Shown here: positions 35,889 through 43,495 of the stretch, one piece after another | How positions within the stretch are numbered: position 1 is the first letter of the stretch | Layout of the letters: every line of letters begins with the position of its first letter | DNA from: Candidatus Binatia bacterium | Lineage (GTDB): Bacteria; Desulfobacterota; Binatia; UBA9968 | Length of the DNA stretch: 64,000 nt | Direction: 5' to 3' | Assembly: GCA_036504975.1 (NCBI GenBank) | Contig: DASXUF010000049.1 | Location: 16,058 to 80,057, forward strand | Notes under the pieces: model-generated | Databases searched by the model: none | What the model saw: the letters and a program-made list of their open reading frames with translations, nothing else | Told to the model about the DNA's origin: nothing | Made by a program: the position numbers and the translations under genes

Positions 35889-36032
35889 ATGAAGAAAGCT
35901 AGATTACTGGTTCTCCCGCTTCTCCTGGGTTTGTTGATCATGTCCGGGTGTGTCTCGGCCGGAGTCGATATAGGAGGTCACGGGGCCAGCGCCGGCGCAG
36001 CGCCGGGCGCGGCTGGCGTTGAAGTCCACTGA
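35889..36032 (+). CDS. Small lipoprotein, 47 aa
   Basis: The ATG at 35889 follows a strong GAGGAGGTG site. The product starts with MKKARLLVLPLLLGLLIMSG and then Cys21; MSGC forms a plausible lipobox, so the mature part would be a 27-residue Gly/Ala-rich acylated peptide (VSAGVDIGGHGASAG..). A perfect terminator follows within 35 bp, giving a complete monocistronic unit. It resembles small entericidin-like or Gly-rich lipoproteins only in general form. The function is unknown. Confidence 0.7.
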   Translation: MKKARLLVLPLLLGLLIMSGCVSAGVDIGGHGASAGAAPGAAGVEVH

Positions 36033-36064
36033 CACAATAATCGCAATCGCTACGACATCCAGTG

Positions 36065-36102
36065 ACGGGCGGAAGAGAAAGCCTTCTCTTCCGCCCGTTT
36101 TT
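36065..36102 (+). terminator. Rho-independent terminator of the small lipoprotein gene
   Basis: ACGGGCGGAAGAGAA pairs perfectly with TTCTCTTCCGCCCGT around the loop AGCC and is followed by TTTTTA. It is one of the strongest terminators in the window. Confidence 0.9.
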
Positions 36103-36169
36103 ATTTCGAGCGCTGTTCCGTACCTATGTCCCTGCCGGTTCGGGATGGTCCAACGCCCTCGTGGCGTTT

Positions 36170-37159
36170 TCACCGGTTTGTTTGCTTGGCGCGATTGTAG
36201 GGTCCGGGATCAAACACATTATCCGGCACGGCGTTTTTCACTCCGCCGGCCGCCCGAACGATTTCATAGATGCGCTTTAGCGACGCGATGTCCTGTGGTT
36301 CGAGGCTCGCAATATAGGCGCCGTCCCATTGCCCGGCGTATGCCTTCGCGTCTTCCGCGCGCATATTCGCCGCCTTTTCGAGCATTTCGGCGACGCGGTC
36401 TTTGTTTTTCGAGCCGTATTGGAGGGCGTTGCGGGTCGCGGCGATGAACTTCGCGACGGCGTCCGCGTTCTTGGCGAGATAATTGTTGTACACGATCATC
36501 ACCGCGAGAATCGGCGGGGCATTCCCTTTCGTGAGCTTCTTCCACTCGTCCACGACGCTCGCCAACCGGCGGAGCTTCGCCTCGCGCATCTGCGCGATCG
36601 TGACCGAACGCAGCGCGCCGGCATCGATCTCTTTTTGTGTAAGAAACTGCGCGAGCTGCGCTTCGTTCCCCGGCGCGACGCTGTAGGCGTCCGGCTTCAA
36701 GCCGAAGTTTTGCTCGAGAATGGCCGTGGTAATCGCGTGCGTTGCGCTGCCGGGAGGAGACATGCCGATTTTCTTGCCCTTCAGATCCGCCATGGCTTTG
36801 ATCGGCGAGCCGTCGAGCGCGACGATTTGAGCCTCGGCGATCTGGGTCGCGAGAACGATTGTGACGGGCACGCCGTCGGCGGCGATGCCCATCGAGTTGG
36901 TGGAGGGCGCGGCAAACGCAACGTCGATTGCGTTCGACACGATCGCCCGCGTCGGCCCGTTAACCTCCGAGAACCGCACCCATTCAACCTTCGGTCCCTC
37001 CTTCTCGGCGAATTTCATCTGCTCCATGACGGCGCCGAACCCCAGGCTGAAGCCGCTGGTCCAGTATCCGACCTTCATGTTCTGGGCGAACGACGGCACG
37101 GACGCGAACACCGCCGCGCCGAGGACGACAAGGCCCACATAAAAGTTCTTTACATTCAT
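36170..37159 (-). CDS. ABC transporter substrate-binding protein (NMT1/SsuA-like)
   Basis: This 329-aa periplasmic protein has a signal peptide (residues 1-25, ending SFAQ). Landmarks are KVGYWTSGFSLGFGAVMEQM, NAIDVAFAAPSTNSMGIAADG, GKKIGMSPPGSATHAI and ILAVMIVYNNYLAKN. These fit the NitT/TauT class, which binds nitrate, sulfonates, pyrimidine precursors or aromatic acids. It is the last gene of a permease-ATPase-binding protein set on the - strand. The ligand is unknown. Confidence 0.85.
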   Translation of the reverse strand: MNVKNFYVGLVVLGAAVFASVPSFAQNMKVGYWTSGFSLGFGAVMEQMKFAEKEGPKVEWVRFSEVNGPTRAIVSNAIDVAFAAPSTNSMGIAADGVPVTIVLATQIAEAQIVALDGSPIKAMADLKGKKIGMSPPGSATHAITTAILEQNFGLKPDAYSVAPGNEAQLAQFLTQKEIDAGALRSVTIAQMREAKLRRLASVVDEWKKLTKGNAPPILAVMIVYNNYLAKNADAVAKFIAATRNALQYGSKNKDRVAEMLEKAANMRAEDAKAYAGQWDGAYIASLEPQDIASLKRIYEIVRAAGGVKNAVPDNVFDPGPYNRAKQTNR

Positions 37160-37209
37160 CTCCGCTTTCTTCTCCTTTTTTACTTTTTTCTTTTTGCCTT
37201 TTTACTTGT

Positions 37210-38013
37210 TCAGAGGAGCGTTCGCAGCCGCTTGATATAGTTTGCCACTTCCGGCTCCAGCGGATCGCGCGGCCGGGGCGCGGCGATGTCCACCACTTCG
37301 CGAATCGTGCCCGGCCGCGGCGTCATCACCGCGACCCGATCCGCGAGGACCACCGCCTCTTCGACGTCATGCGTCACGAAAACCACGGTCATGCGCTTGA
37401 GCTCGTAAATGCCGAGCAGCTCCCGGTGCATCAGGCCGCGCGTCTGAGCGTCAAGACGCGAGAACGGCTCGTCCATCAATAGAATGCGGGGCTCTGTGAC
37501 GAGACTGCGCGCCAGCGCCACGCGGCTGCGCATGCCGCCGGAAAGCTGAAAAGGGAATGCGTCTTCGAAGAGGTTTAAACCGACGAGACGAAGCGCTTCG
37601 CGGGCGCGCTGGACGCGCTCGGCCTTGGGCGTCGATCCGGCTTCCAGCGCGAATTCGACGTTGCGAATCGCGCTGCGCCACGGCAGCAGACGCTCGTCCT
37701 GGAACATGTAGCTCGCGGCGCACCAGTCGTTCAGCTCTTCGCTCGGCGCGCCGCAGATGCAGACGCGGCCGCGATCGGGCTTGAGGATTCCGGCGATGAT
37801 GTTGAGCAGAGTGCTCTTGCCCGCGCCGGACGTTCCGAGCAGGCCGACGATCGCATGTTCGGCGATCGTTAGATCGGCGTCCCTCAGCACTTCGAGCGGC
37901 TTTCCGTTCGCGCCGGGAAAACTTTTGCCGACGCCGCTCAAACTGATTGCCGGCAGGGCCGCGCCGGCGCCGGCGGACGTTTGGCGGGCTGTTTCAGTAA
38001 TCGCGTCGGTCAT
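37210..38013 (-). CDS. ABC transporter ATP-binding protein (SsuB/TauB/NrtD-like)
   Basis: The protein has 267 aa with Walker A LLGTSGAGKSTLLN, signature FQLSGGMRSRVALARSL, Walker B ILLMDEPFSRLD and the switch His in FVTHDVEEAV. The Q-loop sequence YMFQDERLLPW is typical of the nitrate/sulfonate/taurine class. The start overlaps the permease stop by 4 bp. It powers uptake of the ligand of the binding protein encoded just downstream. Confidence 0.9.
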   Translation of the reverse strand: MTDAITETARQTSAGAGAALPAISLSGVGKSFPGANGKPLEVLRDADLTIAEHAIVGLLGTSGAGKSTLLNIIAGILKPDRGRVCICGAPSEELNDWCAASYMFQDERLLPWRSAIRNVEFALEAGSTPKAERVQRAREALRLVGLNLFEDAFPFQLSGGMRSRVALARSLVTEPRILLMDEPFSRLDAQTRGLMHRELLGIYELKRMTVVFVTHDVEEAVVLADRVAVMTPRPGTIREVVDIAAPRPRDPLEPEVANYIKRLRTLL

Positions 38014-38822
38014 TGCGCTTCCATTTCCTTTTTCCAGCGGAACAGATGATTTTCCAAGGGAGTCAAGATCCCCATTTCAATCGTGGCCATCATGATCACG
38101 AGCGTGAGCGTCCACGCGAACACCTGGTCGGTCTGAATCAGGTCGGCGGCCTGGCGCAGGCGATATCCAACCCCGCTCGAAGAGCCGATCGTCTCCGCGA
38201 CCAGCGAGACGCGCCAGCCGAAGCCGAAGGCGAGACGCGCCCCGGAAAAAAAGTGAGGCAAGATCGTCGGCAGGTAGATCTTGGTCATGATCTTCCGGTC
38301 CGGCATCCTGAGCACCCGCGCCAGCTCGATGAAATCGGCATTGACGGTGTGCGTGCCCTGCCAGACGTTGGTGAGGATGAGCGGCATAGCGGTCATAAAG
38401 ACGACGAAAATCGTCGTCGCATTGGAAATCCCGAACCAGATGATCGCAAAGATCGCCCATATCGCGGAGGACACCGTGTTCAGCACCGGAAGGACCGGCT
38501 CGAAAAATTCGCCGACGCGCCGGTTCGCGCCCAGAAGGATGCCGAACGGCAGGCCGATCATCGCGGAAAAGATAAAGCCGACGGCAACGCGCCAAAACGT
38601 GACGCCCAGATTGCGCCACAGGTCGCCATTGGCGGCGATGAGAGCGAGCGCCCGCCAGACGCGCGCCGGCCCGGGGAGTATATAGTGCGGCATCGAGAGC
38701 GACGCGAACCACCAGACGGCAACGATCAGCGCGGCGAGCGCGAGCCGCTGAGCGATCAGGTCGAGCCGCAGTACCCGATTGGCCGCCGCGGGCAAACGAC
38801 TCTCTTCAACGGCTTCGGCCAT
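38010..38822 (-). CDS. ABC transporter permease (SsuC/TauC-like)
   Basis: This 270-aa inner-membrane protein has about six hydrophobic segments. The EAA loop appears as NADFIELARVLRMPDRKIMTKIYLPTILP. FWRVAVGFIFSAMIGLPFGILLG and FGFGWRVSLVAETIGSSSG are further family blocks. It is the first gene of the transporter operon, with an inverted repeat close upstream of its start. Confidence 0.88.
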   Translation of the reverse strand: MAEAVEESRLPAAANRVLRLDLIAQRLALAALIVAVWWFASLSMPHYILPGPARVWRALALIAANGDLWRNLGVTFWRVAVGFIFSAMIGLPFGILLGANRRVGEFFEPVLPVLNTVSSAIWAIFAIIWFGISNATTIFVVFMTAMPLILTNVWQGTHTVNADFIELARVLRMPDRKIMTKIYLPTILPHFFSGARLAFGFGWRVSLVAETIGSSSGVGYRLRQAADLIQTDQVFAWTLTLVIMMATIEMGILTPLENHLFRWKKEMEAQ

Positions 38823-38825
38823 GAT

Positions 38826-38855
38826 GTCCCTTTACCTGTTTTAGGTCTAAGGGAC
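38826..38855. promoter_or_regulatory. Inverted repeat upstream of the ABC permease gene
   Basis: GTCCCTT and AAGGGAC are 7-bp arms with a 16-bp spacer, placed 4-33 bp upstream of the permease ATG on the - strand. It could be an operator or a leader hairpin covering the ribosome-binding site. No second copy is seen. Confidence 0.35.
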
Positions 38856-38901
38856 AAACGGCTTGAGTTACAGAGAGAATTTATCCGAGCAAAGAGAGGC
38901 G

Positions 38902-39093
38902 TCAGGCGAGGTGTTTCGGCAAATGGAAATCTACGATTCGGTGCCAGGTCGGAGGGGAAACGGTCGGCTTGTTGTTGCAGTTCGGACACGATTTGATTTT
39001 TAGAAACGTGATCAGCTCTTCTCCGTGACCCAACACAAGAACGAAGTGCTCACCACAGTTGGGACACTCCAAGGTCCACAAACCGGCGTCCAT
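38902..39093 (-). CDS. Small double-CxxC zinc-ribbon protein, 63 aa
   Basis: The short product has two CPNC knuckles (CPNCGEHF near residue 10 and SCPNCNNKP near residue 35), spaced as in zinc ribbons. It ends in PTWHRIVDFHLPKHLA. The coding quality is reasonable, but no strong ribosome-binding site is seen before the ATG. It stands alone between the transporter operon and the NDH-2 gene. The function is unknown. Confidence 0.5.
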   Translation of the reverse strand: MDAGLWTLECPNCGEHFVLVLGHGEELITFLKIKSCPNCNNKPTVSPPTWHRIVDFHLPKHLA

Positions 39094-39199
39094 ACATCAA
39101 TATAGTGTCGGCGTCGTCTTTTTAGCAAGAGACTGCGGCCCAAGCAGCGGAGCAATCGTGAATCTCAGCCGTGCCGCTATTTTGAGCGATCTTCCGCCC

Positions 39200-40471
39200 T
39201 CACGGCACCCGCTGCTCGCCGGTGATGAGGCGCGCCGCTCGATTGCGGGTGACGTAGTACCAGCCCCACTGGATCAAGACCAGCACTTTGTCCTCGAACT
39301 CGACCAGGTGGATGAGATGGACGAAGAGCCATACGAGCCAGGCGAAATAGCCGGCGAAATGGAGTTTCCCAAGATCGGCGACGGCCGTACCGCGGCCGAC
39401 GATCGCCATGTTGCCGCGGTCGCGGTAGCGGAACGGCGGCAGAGATTTTCCCTCGATGCGGTTCCGTATGAGCTTGGCGACGTAGCGCCCCTGCTGCATC
39501 GCGACCGGCGCGACGCCGGGAAGCGGCCTGCCCGTTTGATGCGAGTAGTTCGCCAGGTCGCCGATCACGAAAATCTCGGGATGGTTCGGCACGGTCAAGT
39601 CCGGCTCGACCATCACGCGGCCGGCGCGATCCAGTTTCGCGCCGGCCGCCTGCACCAAGGTTTTTCCCAGGAAAGAAGCCTTGACGCCCGCGGCCCACAC
39701 GACGGTCCGGCACGGAATCTCTTCGACGCGCTCGCCGCGCTTGGTGACGACGGCGTCGGGACGTATGTCCGTGACGGCCGTCCCCGTCTGCACCGTCACG
39801 CCGGTGCGGGCGAGGAATTTTTCCGCCTTGGCGGAAAGCTCGTCGGGATACGTCGATAGTATCCGGTCCCCCGCTTCGAGCAATAAAATTCGCGCGGCGG
39901 CGGGATCGATGTGGCGAAAGTCATGCCTCAACGTGTCCCGGGTGATTTCTCCGAGCGCCCCCGCCAGCTCGACTCCCGTCGGCCCGCCGCCGACGATGAC
40001 GAACGTCGGATAAGAACGGCCCTTGCCGAGATCGACTTCACGCTCGGCTTCTTCGAATGCCAGAAAAATCCGCCGCCGGATCTCGGTCGCGTCTTCGACC
40101 GTCTTGAGGCCGGGCGCCAGCGCCTCCCAATGCTCGTTGCCGAAGTAGTGATGGCGCGAGCCGGTGCCGACGATCAGCGTGTCATAGCCGATCGCGCCGT
40201 CGCTCAGCACGACTTGCTGGCCGCCCACGTCGATATCGATCGCCTCGCCCAGGAGAACGTCGGTATTTTTCTGCCGCCTTAAAACGGCCCGGAGCGTCGA
40301 GGCGATGTTGGCGGGCGAGAGCCAGCCGGTCGCGACTTGATAGAGCAAAGGCTGGAACAGATGAAAATTGCGCCGGTCGATCAAGGTCACGCGCACCGGC
40401 GCGTCTTTTAACGACTGGGCGGTGTAAAGGCCGCCGAATCCCCCGCCGAGAATGACGACGTGGTGATCCAT
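39200..40471 (-). CDS. ndh: Type II NADH dehydrogenase (NDH-2)
   Basis: This flavoprotein of about 423 aa has two dinucleotide folds: FAD-binding VVILGGGFGGLYTAQSL at the N-terminus and NADH-binding FVIVGGGPTGVELAGAL in the middle. FQPLLYQVATGWLSP is the quinone-side family motif, and EIFVIGDLA closes the FAD site. The C-terminal hydrophobic helices (AWLVWLFVHLIHLVEF) should bind the membrane surface. It passes electrons from NADH to quinone without pumping protons. The ATG at 40471 has GGAAAG upstream; a GTG at 40489 is less likely. Confidence 0.87.
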   Translation of the reverse strand: MDHHVVILGGGFGGLYTAQSLKDAPVRVTLIDRRNFHLFQPLLYQVATGWLSPANIASTLRAVLRRQKNTDVLLGEAIDIDVGGQQVVLSDGAIGYDTLIVGTGSRHHYFGNEHWEALAPGLKTVEDATEIRRRIFLAFEEAEREVDLGKGRSYPTFVIVGGGPTGVELAGALGEITRDTLRHDFRHIDPAAARILLLEAGDRILSTYPDELSAKAEKFLARTGVTVQTGTAVTDIRPDAVVTKRGERVEEIPCRTVVWAAGVKASFLGKTLVQAAGAKLDRAGRVMVEPDLTVPNHPEIFVIGDLANYSHQTGRPLPGVAPVAMQQGRYVAKLIRNRIEGKSLPPFRYRDRGNMAIVGRGTAVADLGKLHFAGYFAWLVWLFVHLIHLVEFEDKVLVLIQWGWYYVTRNRAARLITGEQRVP

Positions 40472-40511
40472 CTTTCCATTGTAGCGCACGGCTCGTCGGG
40501 CAGCTATGCCG

Positions 40512-41330
40512 CTAGTTTTTTTTCTGATGGTCGATCGCCTCTGTCCAGAGGTCGGTTTCCGCTGGGGTCATGGTGCCGCCGGGAATCAGGCGCGGGTCTT
40601 TGTAGCCCCATTGTTCGATGTCGATAAGGTATTGTTCTCGGGAAAGGAGCGTGCCCTGACAGACGGGCTCCGTCGGAGCGGGCGCGCTGATTTCGGCGTT
40701 CAGATTCCCTACCAGCTCGCCCACAACCCACTCGGGAATCTGCGATCGCTTAGAGGGGTAGACAAAACCGAAAAGAACGATGTGGCTAAAGAGCACCCGC
40801 CAGTGCCGGCCAAAGCGGCTGAGCAGGCGCCGCCAGTCCATTTTATCCGCGCGGGCAAGCAAGAGATGCGCGATATCGGCGCCGTCGTAGCGCTCGCGCT
40901 CCATGACGAACGCTTTCGACCAGATGGTCTCTTCCACTGGACAAAGCTTGACGGGAACGCCGAGCATCTCGTCATCGATGGCGTGCCTGAACCATTCGTC
41001 GTCCACCTTCGCGACGGCGTTGCCGGAGCTGAAGATGATGTCGGCGAAATATTCCCCGCAATACGCTTTTCCGAGCCAATGCGGGAACGTGAGCTCGGTT
41101 TGGCAGCCGTTGTCGGAGAGCGCCGTCAACGCGCGGCGGCAATCCTCCGGGCGAACAAAAAGATCGAGATCCTTCGTGTCGCGGGCGATTCCGGTATAAC
41201 GCTCCAACGCGTAGGCGCCGCCGAGGAGAAAAGGGACTTTGGATTCGTTCAGGGCGGTGAGCGCCCGATAATAAAATTGCTGACCCTCGTTATGATCGAA
41301 GTCATCGGCGCCCGGGTCGGTTGGATTCAT
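40512..41330 (-). CDS. Nucleotidyltransferase-fold protein
   Basis: The protein has 272 aa. The start of the fold is FLLGGAYALERYTG followed by DTKDLDLFV (the D-x-D metal pair), as in AbiEii/MNT-like nucleotidyltransferases. Downstream blocks include CPVEETIWSKAFVMERERYD. No toxin-antitoxin partner is adjacent. Instead it overlaps the metallophosphoesterase gene by 4 bp, so the two probably act together, one perhaps reversing the other. The substrate is unknown. Confidence 0.7.
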   Translation of the reverse strand: MNPTDPGADDFDHNEGQQFYYRALTALNESKVPFLLGGAYALERYTGIARDTKDLDLFVRPEDCRRALTALSDNGCQTELTFPHWLGKAYCGEYFADIIFSSGNAVAKVDDEWFRHAIDDEMLGVPVKLCPVEETIWSKAFVMERERYDGADIAHLLLARADKMDWRRLLSRFGRHWRVLFSHIVLFGFVYPSKRSQIPEWVVGELVGNLNAEISAPAPTEPVCQGTLLSREQYLIDIEQWGYKDPRLIPGGTMTPAETDLWTEAIDHQKKN

Positions 41331-42115
41331 GCCGTCGCCTCACCGCGCGCCCCATCGCCACCGTCGCTCCCTCCGGAAGGAATCTCGAGCACGCGGAACA
41401 GCGGCCGGTCGGGAAAATGTTCTTTCAGGACCTTGAGCGCCACGTTGTAGACCGGAGCCCCGCTCCGGGTGCGCCCCTCGGGATTCCCGTGATGCGCGTG
41501 GCCGTGAAAGACCGCCGTCACCGGGTAGCGATTGAGCGGCTCCTCGAGACGGCTGGAGCCGAGAAAAGGAAAAATCTGCTGCGGCTCGCCCTGGACTGTG
41601 GCCTCGATCGGCGCGTAATGAAGCAAAGCGATCCGTTGCGCGGTCCTGAGCTTGGCCAGCGCCGATTCGAGCTTCAGCGCCTCGTCGATCGCCTCCTGGA
41701 CGAATTTTTTCATCGTCGGCTCGCCCCACGGCTGCAGCGCGCGCTCGCCGAACCCGCCGCCGAATCCTTTGACGCCGGCGAAGCCGACGCCCTGGATCTC
41801 GCAAGCCGTGCCGTCCAGCACCGTGACGCCGGCACCCGAGAGCAACCGCTCCACGTCTTCTTTCCTGCCCGATTCGTACTCGTGATTGCCGAGCACGGCG
41901 ACGATGGGAATTTTAATCCCGGCGAGCTCTTTCGCCAGGATTTCCGTTTCTTCCGGCAGGCCGTAATCGACGAGGTCGCCGCACAGTAAAAGGATATCGG
42001 CGCTCGCGGCCGCTTGGGCGAAGAGCGGTTGCAGTTTTCCCTGCGACGTCTTCGTGTAGTGGAGGTCGCCCATCGCCGCAAGCCGCACCGTCTGTTTTGC
42101 TTCCAGCCCTTTCAC
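41327..42115 (-). CDS. Calcineurin-like metallophosphoesterase
   Basis: This 262-aa cytoplasmic hydrolase has the five metal-binding blocks in order: MGDLHYTK, LLLCGDLVDYG, VLGNHEYE, LLHYAPIEATV and VFHGHAHHG. It should cleave a phosphodiester or phosphomonoester; small-molecule phosphatases of this type are common. The GTG at 42115 is preceded by AGGAG. It precedes the nucleotidyltransferase gene in the same operon. Confidence 0.85.
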   Translation of the reverse strand: MKGLEAKQTVRLAAMGDLHYTKTSQGKLQPLFAQAAASADILLLCGDLVDYGLPEETEILAKELAGIKIPIVAVLGNHEYESGRKEDVERLLSGAGVTVLDGTACEIQGVGFAGVKGFGGGFGERALQPWGEPTMKKFVQEAIDEALKLESALAKLRTAQRIALLHYAPIEATVQGEPQQIFPFLGSSRLEEPLNRYPVTAVFHGHAHHGNPEGRTRSGAPVYNVALKVLKEHFPDRPLFRVLEIPSGGSDGGDGARGEATA

Positions 42116-42147
42116 GCGCGCTCGCTCCTAAATCTACTCGCTCTCCT

Positions 42148-42441
42148 TCAAATCAGCTCGCGCACTTTGTCCGAGAGCACCGTCCAGGCGATCTTCGAGC
42201 GATTGGGCTCGCCGCGGGCGAGCGACTGCGCGAACTTCGCCGCCTGGCCGAGATAAGGCGGGATTCTTTCGTTCTTGAGGGCAGTTTTTAAAAGCCCCTC
42301 GATGATCCGGGACCCCGTCGGCTTTTTGCCGTCCTTATCCAATTTTTTAAATTTTAATCGCTCTAAATTCTGGCTCGCTTCCTGGCTGAGATAGACGGTC
42401 ATTTTGACGCGCCGTCCGCCGCGCGCGACCCGCGCTTCCAT
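42148..42441 (-). CDS. Ribbon-helix-helix-like small protein
   Basis: The product has 97 aa. After a basic start, VKMTVYLSQEASQNLERLKF looks like the beta-strand and first helix of RHH DNA-binding proteins, and KPTGSRIIEGLLKTAL like the second helix. The C-terminal half is helical and unrecognised. The true start may be the ATG at 42402. It lies upstream of the phosphoesterase pair on the same strand and might regulate it; that is inference. Confidence 0.6.
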   Translation of the reverse strand: MEARVARGGRRVKMTVYLSQEASQNLERLKFKKLDKDGKKPTGSRIIEGLLKTALKNERIPPYLGQAAKFAQSLARGEPNRSKIAWTVLSDKVRELI

Positions 42442-42522
42442 AGATCAGCGATGCCTTTCTTAAACCGATGTGCTCTCCGCATGAACGAGCTCCGGCGATC
42501 GGACGACCGCCGGTCGCATCCC

Positions 42523-43020
42523 TCACCCTATCCGGCGTAGCTTTCTCGGGCCGGCGCCGCGCTGCTCCGGGCGGCTCCGGGCGACGGACGGCTGCTCAAC
42601 GCCCATGCCATGGACGTAAACCAGCTCGCCCCCGAGCCAGCCCGCGACCGCGAGAAGCGCGACTCCGAAAACCGAGAGCGCAATAGGAAAAACCGCTCCG
42701 GGAGCGCTGCTCAAGCGGAGATACAAATTCAAGCTGAAAACCGCCACGGCCGTCAGATTGACGGCCATGTGATAGACGCCGATTCTTCGGTCATTCGGAA
42801 CGGAGATCGAGAGAAAATCGATGAAGCCCGGAATGGCCGCGAGCAGAGCGCCGACCACGCCGCCCGCCATCGTATAGCAGGCGACATCGTTCCAGCTCTC
42901 CGCACGCCAACCCGCGGCGCCGATCAGATCAGCGACTAAAGAAAATACCCAAAGACCGATCGGAACGGCGACCAGCATCGGGTGAATGGGATGTTTGGCG
43001 ATGCTTGCAGGAGTGCTCAT
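42523..43020 (-). CDS. DUF2231 membrane protein
   Basis: This 165-aa protein has about four membrane segments. The motif KHPIHPMLVAVPIGLWVFSL at the N-terminus is the hallmark of DUF2231. CYTMAGGVVGALLAAIPGF and YHMAVNLTAVAVF are further segments, and GGELVYVHGMGV near the end is also typical. It is an inner-membrane protein of unknown function, often encoded near other small membrane proteins as here. A GGAGGAC site lies just upstream of the start. Confidence 0.85.
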   Translation of the reverse strand: MSTPASIAKHPIHPMLVAVPIGLWVFSLVADLIGAAGWRAESWNDVACYTMAGGVVGALLAAIPGFIDFLSISVPNDRRIGVYHMAVNLTAVAVFSLNLYLRLSSAPGAVFPIALSVFGVALLAVAGWLGGELVYVHGMGVEQPSVARSRPEQRGAGPRKLRRIG

Positions 43021-43030
43021 AAAGTCCTCC

Positions 43031-43183
43031 TCAGATCCGTCCCATCAACACCAGGATGATGATAATCAAAAGGATCAAGCCGAGTCCGCCGCTCGGGTAA
43101 TATCCCCAACCGGAGCTATACGGCCAGCTAGGCAAAGCACCGATGAGAAGAAGAATTAAAATGATGAGCAGGATAGTGCCCAT
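43031..43183 (-). CDS. DUF3309 small membrane protein, 50 aa
   Basis: The product MGTILLIILILLLIGALPSW.. has two hydrophobic stretches around the sequence PYSSGWGYYPSGG, as in DUF3309. The ATG at 43183 has a perfect AGGAGG six bases upstream, so the longer frame from 43213 is not used. The function is unknown. It lies 10 bp upstream of the DUF2231 gene. Confidence 0.85.
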   Translation of the reverse strand: MGTILLIILILLLIGALPSWPYSSGWGYYPSGGLGLILLIIIILVLMGRI

Positions 43184-43257
43184 GACAAGCCTCCTGACGT
43201 CGATCAGATTCAAGCCGGGAATTTTTTCCGACGGCTGTAATCTTTACTCGCGTTCTT

Positions 43258-43395
43258 CTACGCCCGCATCAGGCCTAAAATCCCTATGACGATCAGATAA
43301 ACGGCAACGATGTAATTGAGCAGCCGGGGAATGATCAAAATCAAAATGCCCGCGATCAAAGCCACTAACGGCTGTAAAGCAACGTGGATCTGCAT
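43258..43395 (-). CDS. DUF3096 small membrane protein, 45 aa
   Basis: The product begins MQIHVALQPLVALIAGILIL and has a single long hydrophobic region with PRLLNYIVAVYLIVIGILG in its second half, the DUF3096 pattern. AAGGAGG stands seven bases before the ATG. It is too short for routine ORF calling. It forms a small set with the DUF3309 and DUF2231 genes on the same strand. Confidence 0.8.
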   Translation of the reverse strand: MQIHVALQPLVALIAGILILIIPRLLNYIVAVYLIVIGILGLMRA

Positions 43396-43495
43396 GCCCC
43401 ATCCTCCTTCATGACCGCCCGCGTCCAATGCCGGTGCAGCGCCGCCATCCGAATCATTGGAGCAAGCGATATGCCAAAACCCTGTAATCCATGCT

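Noticed and set aside
42403-42522. A further small gene upstream of the RHH-like protein
   Set aside because: Open frames there are short, without ribosome-binding sites or conserved features.
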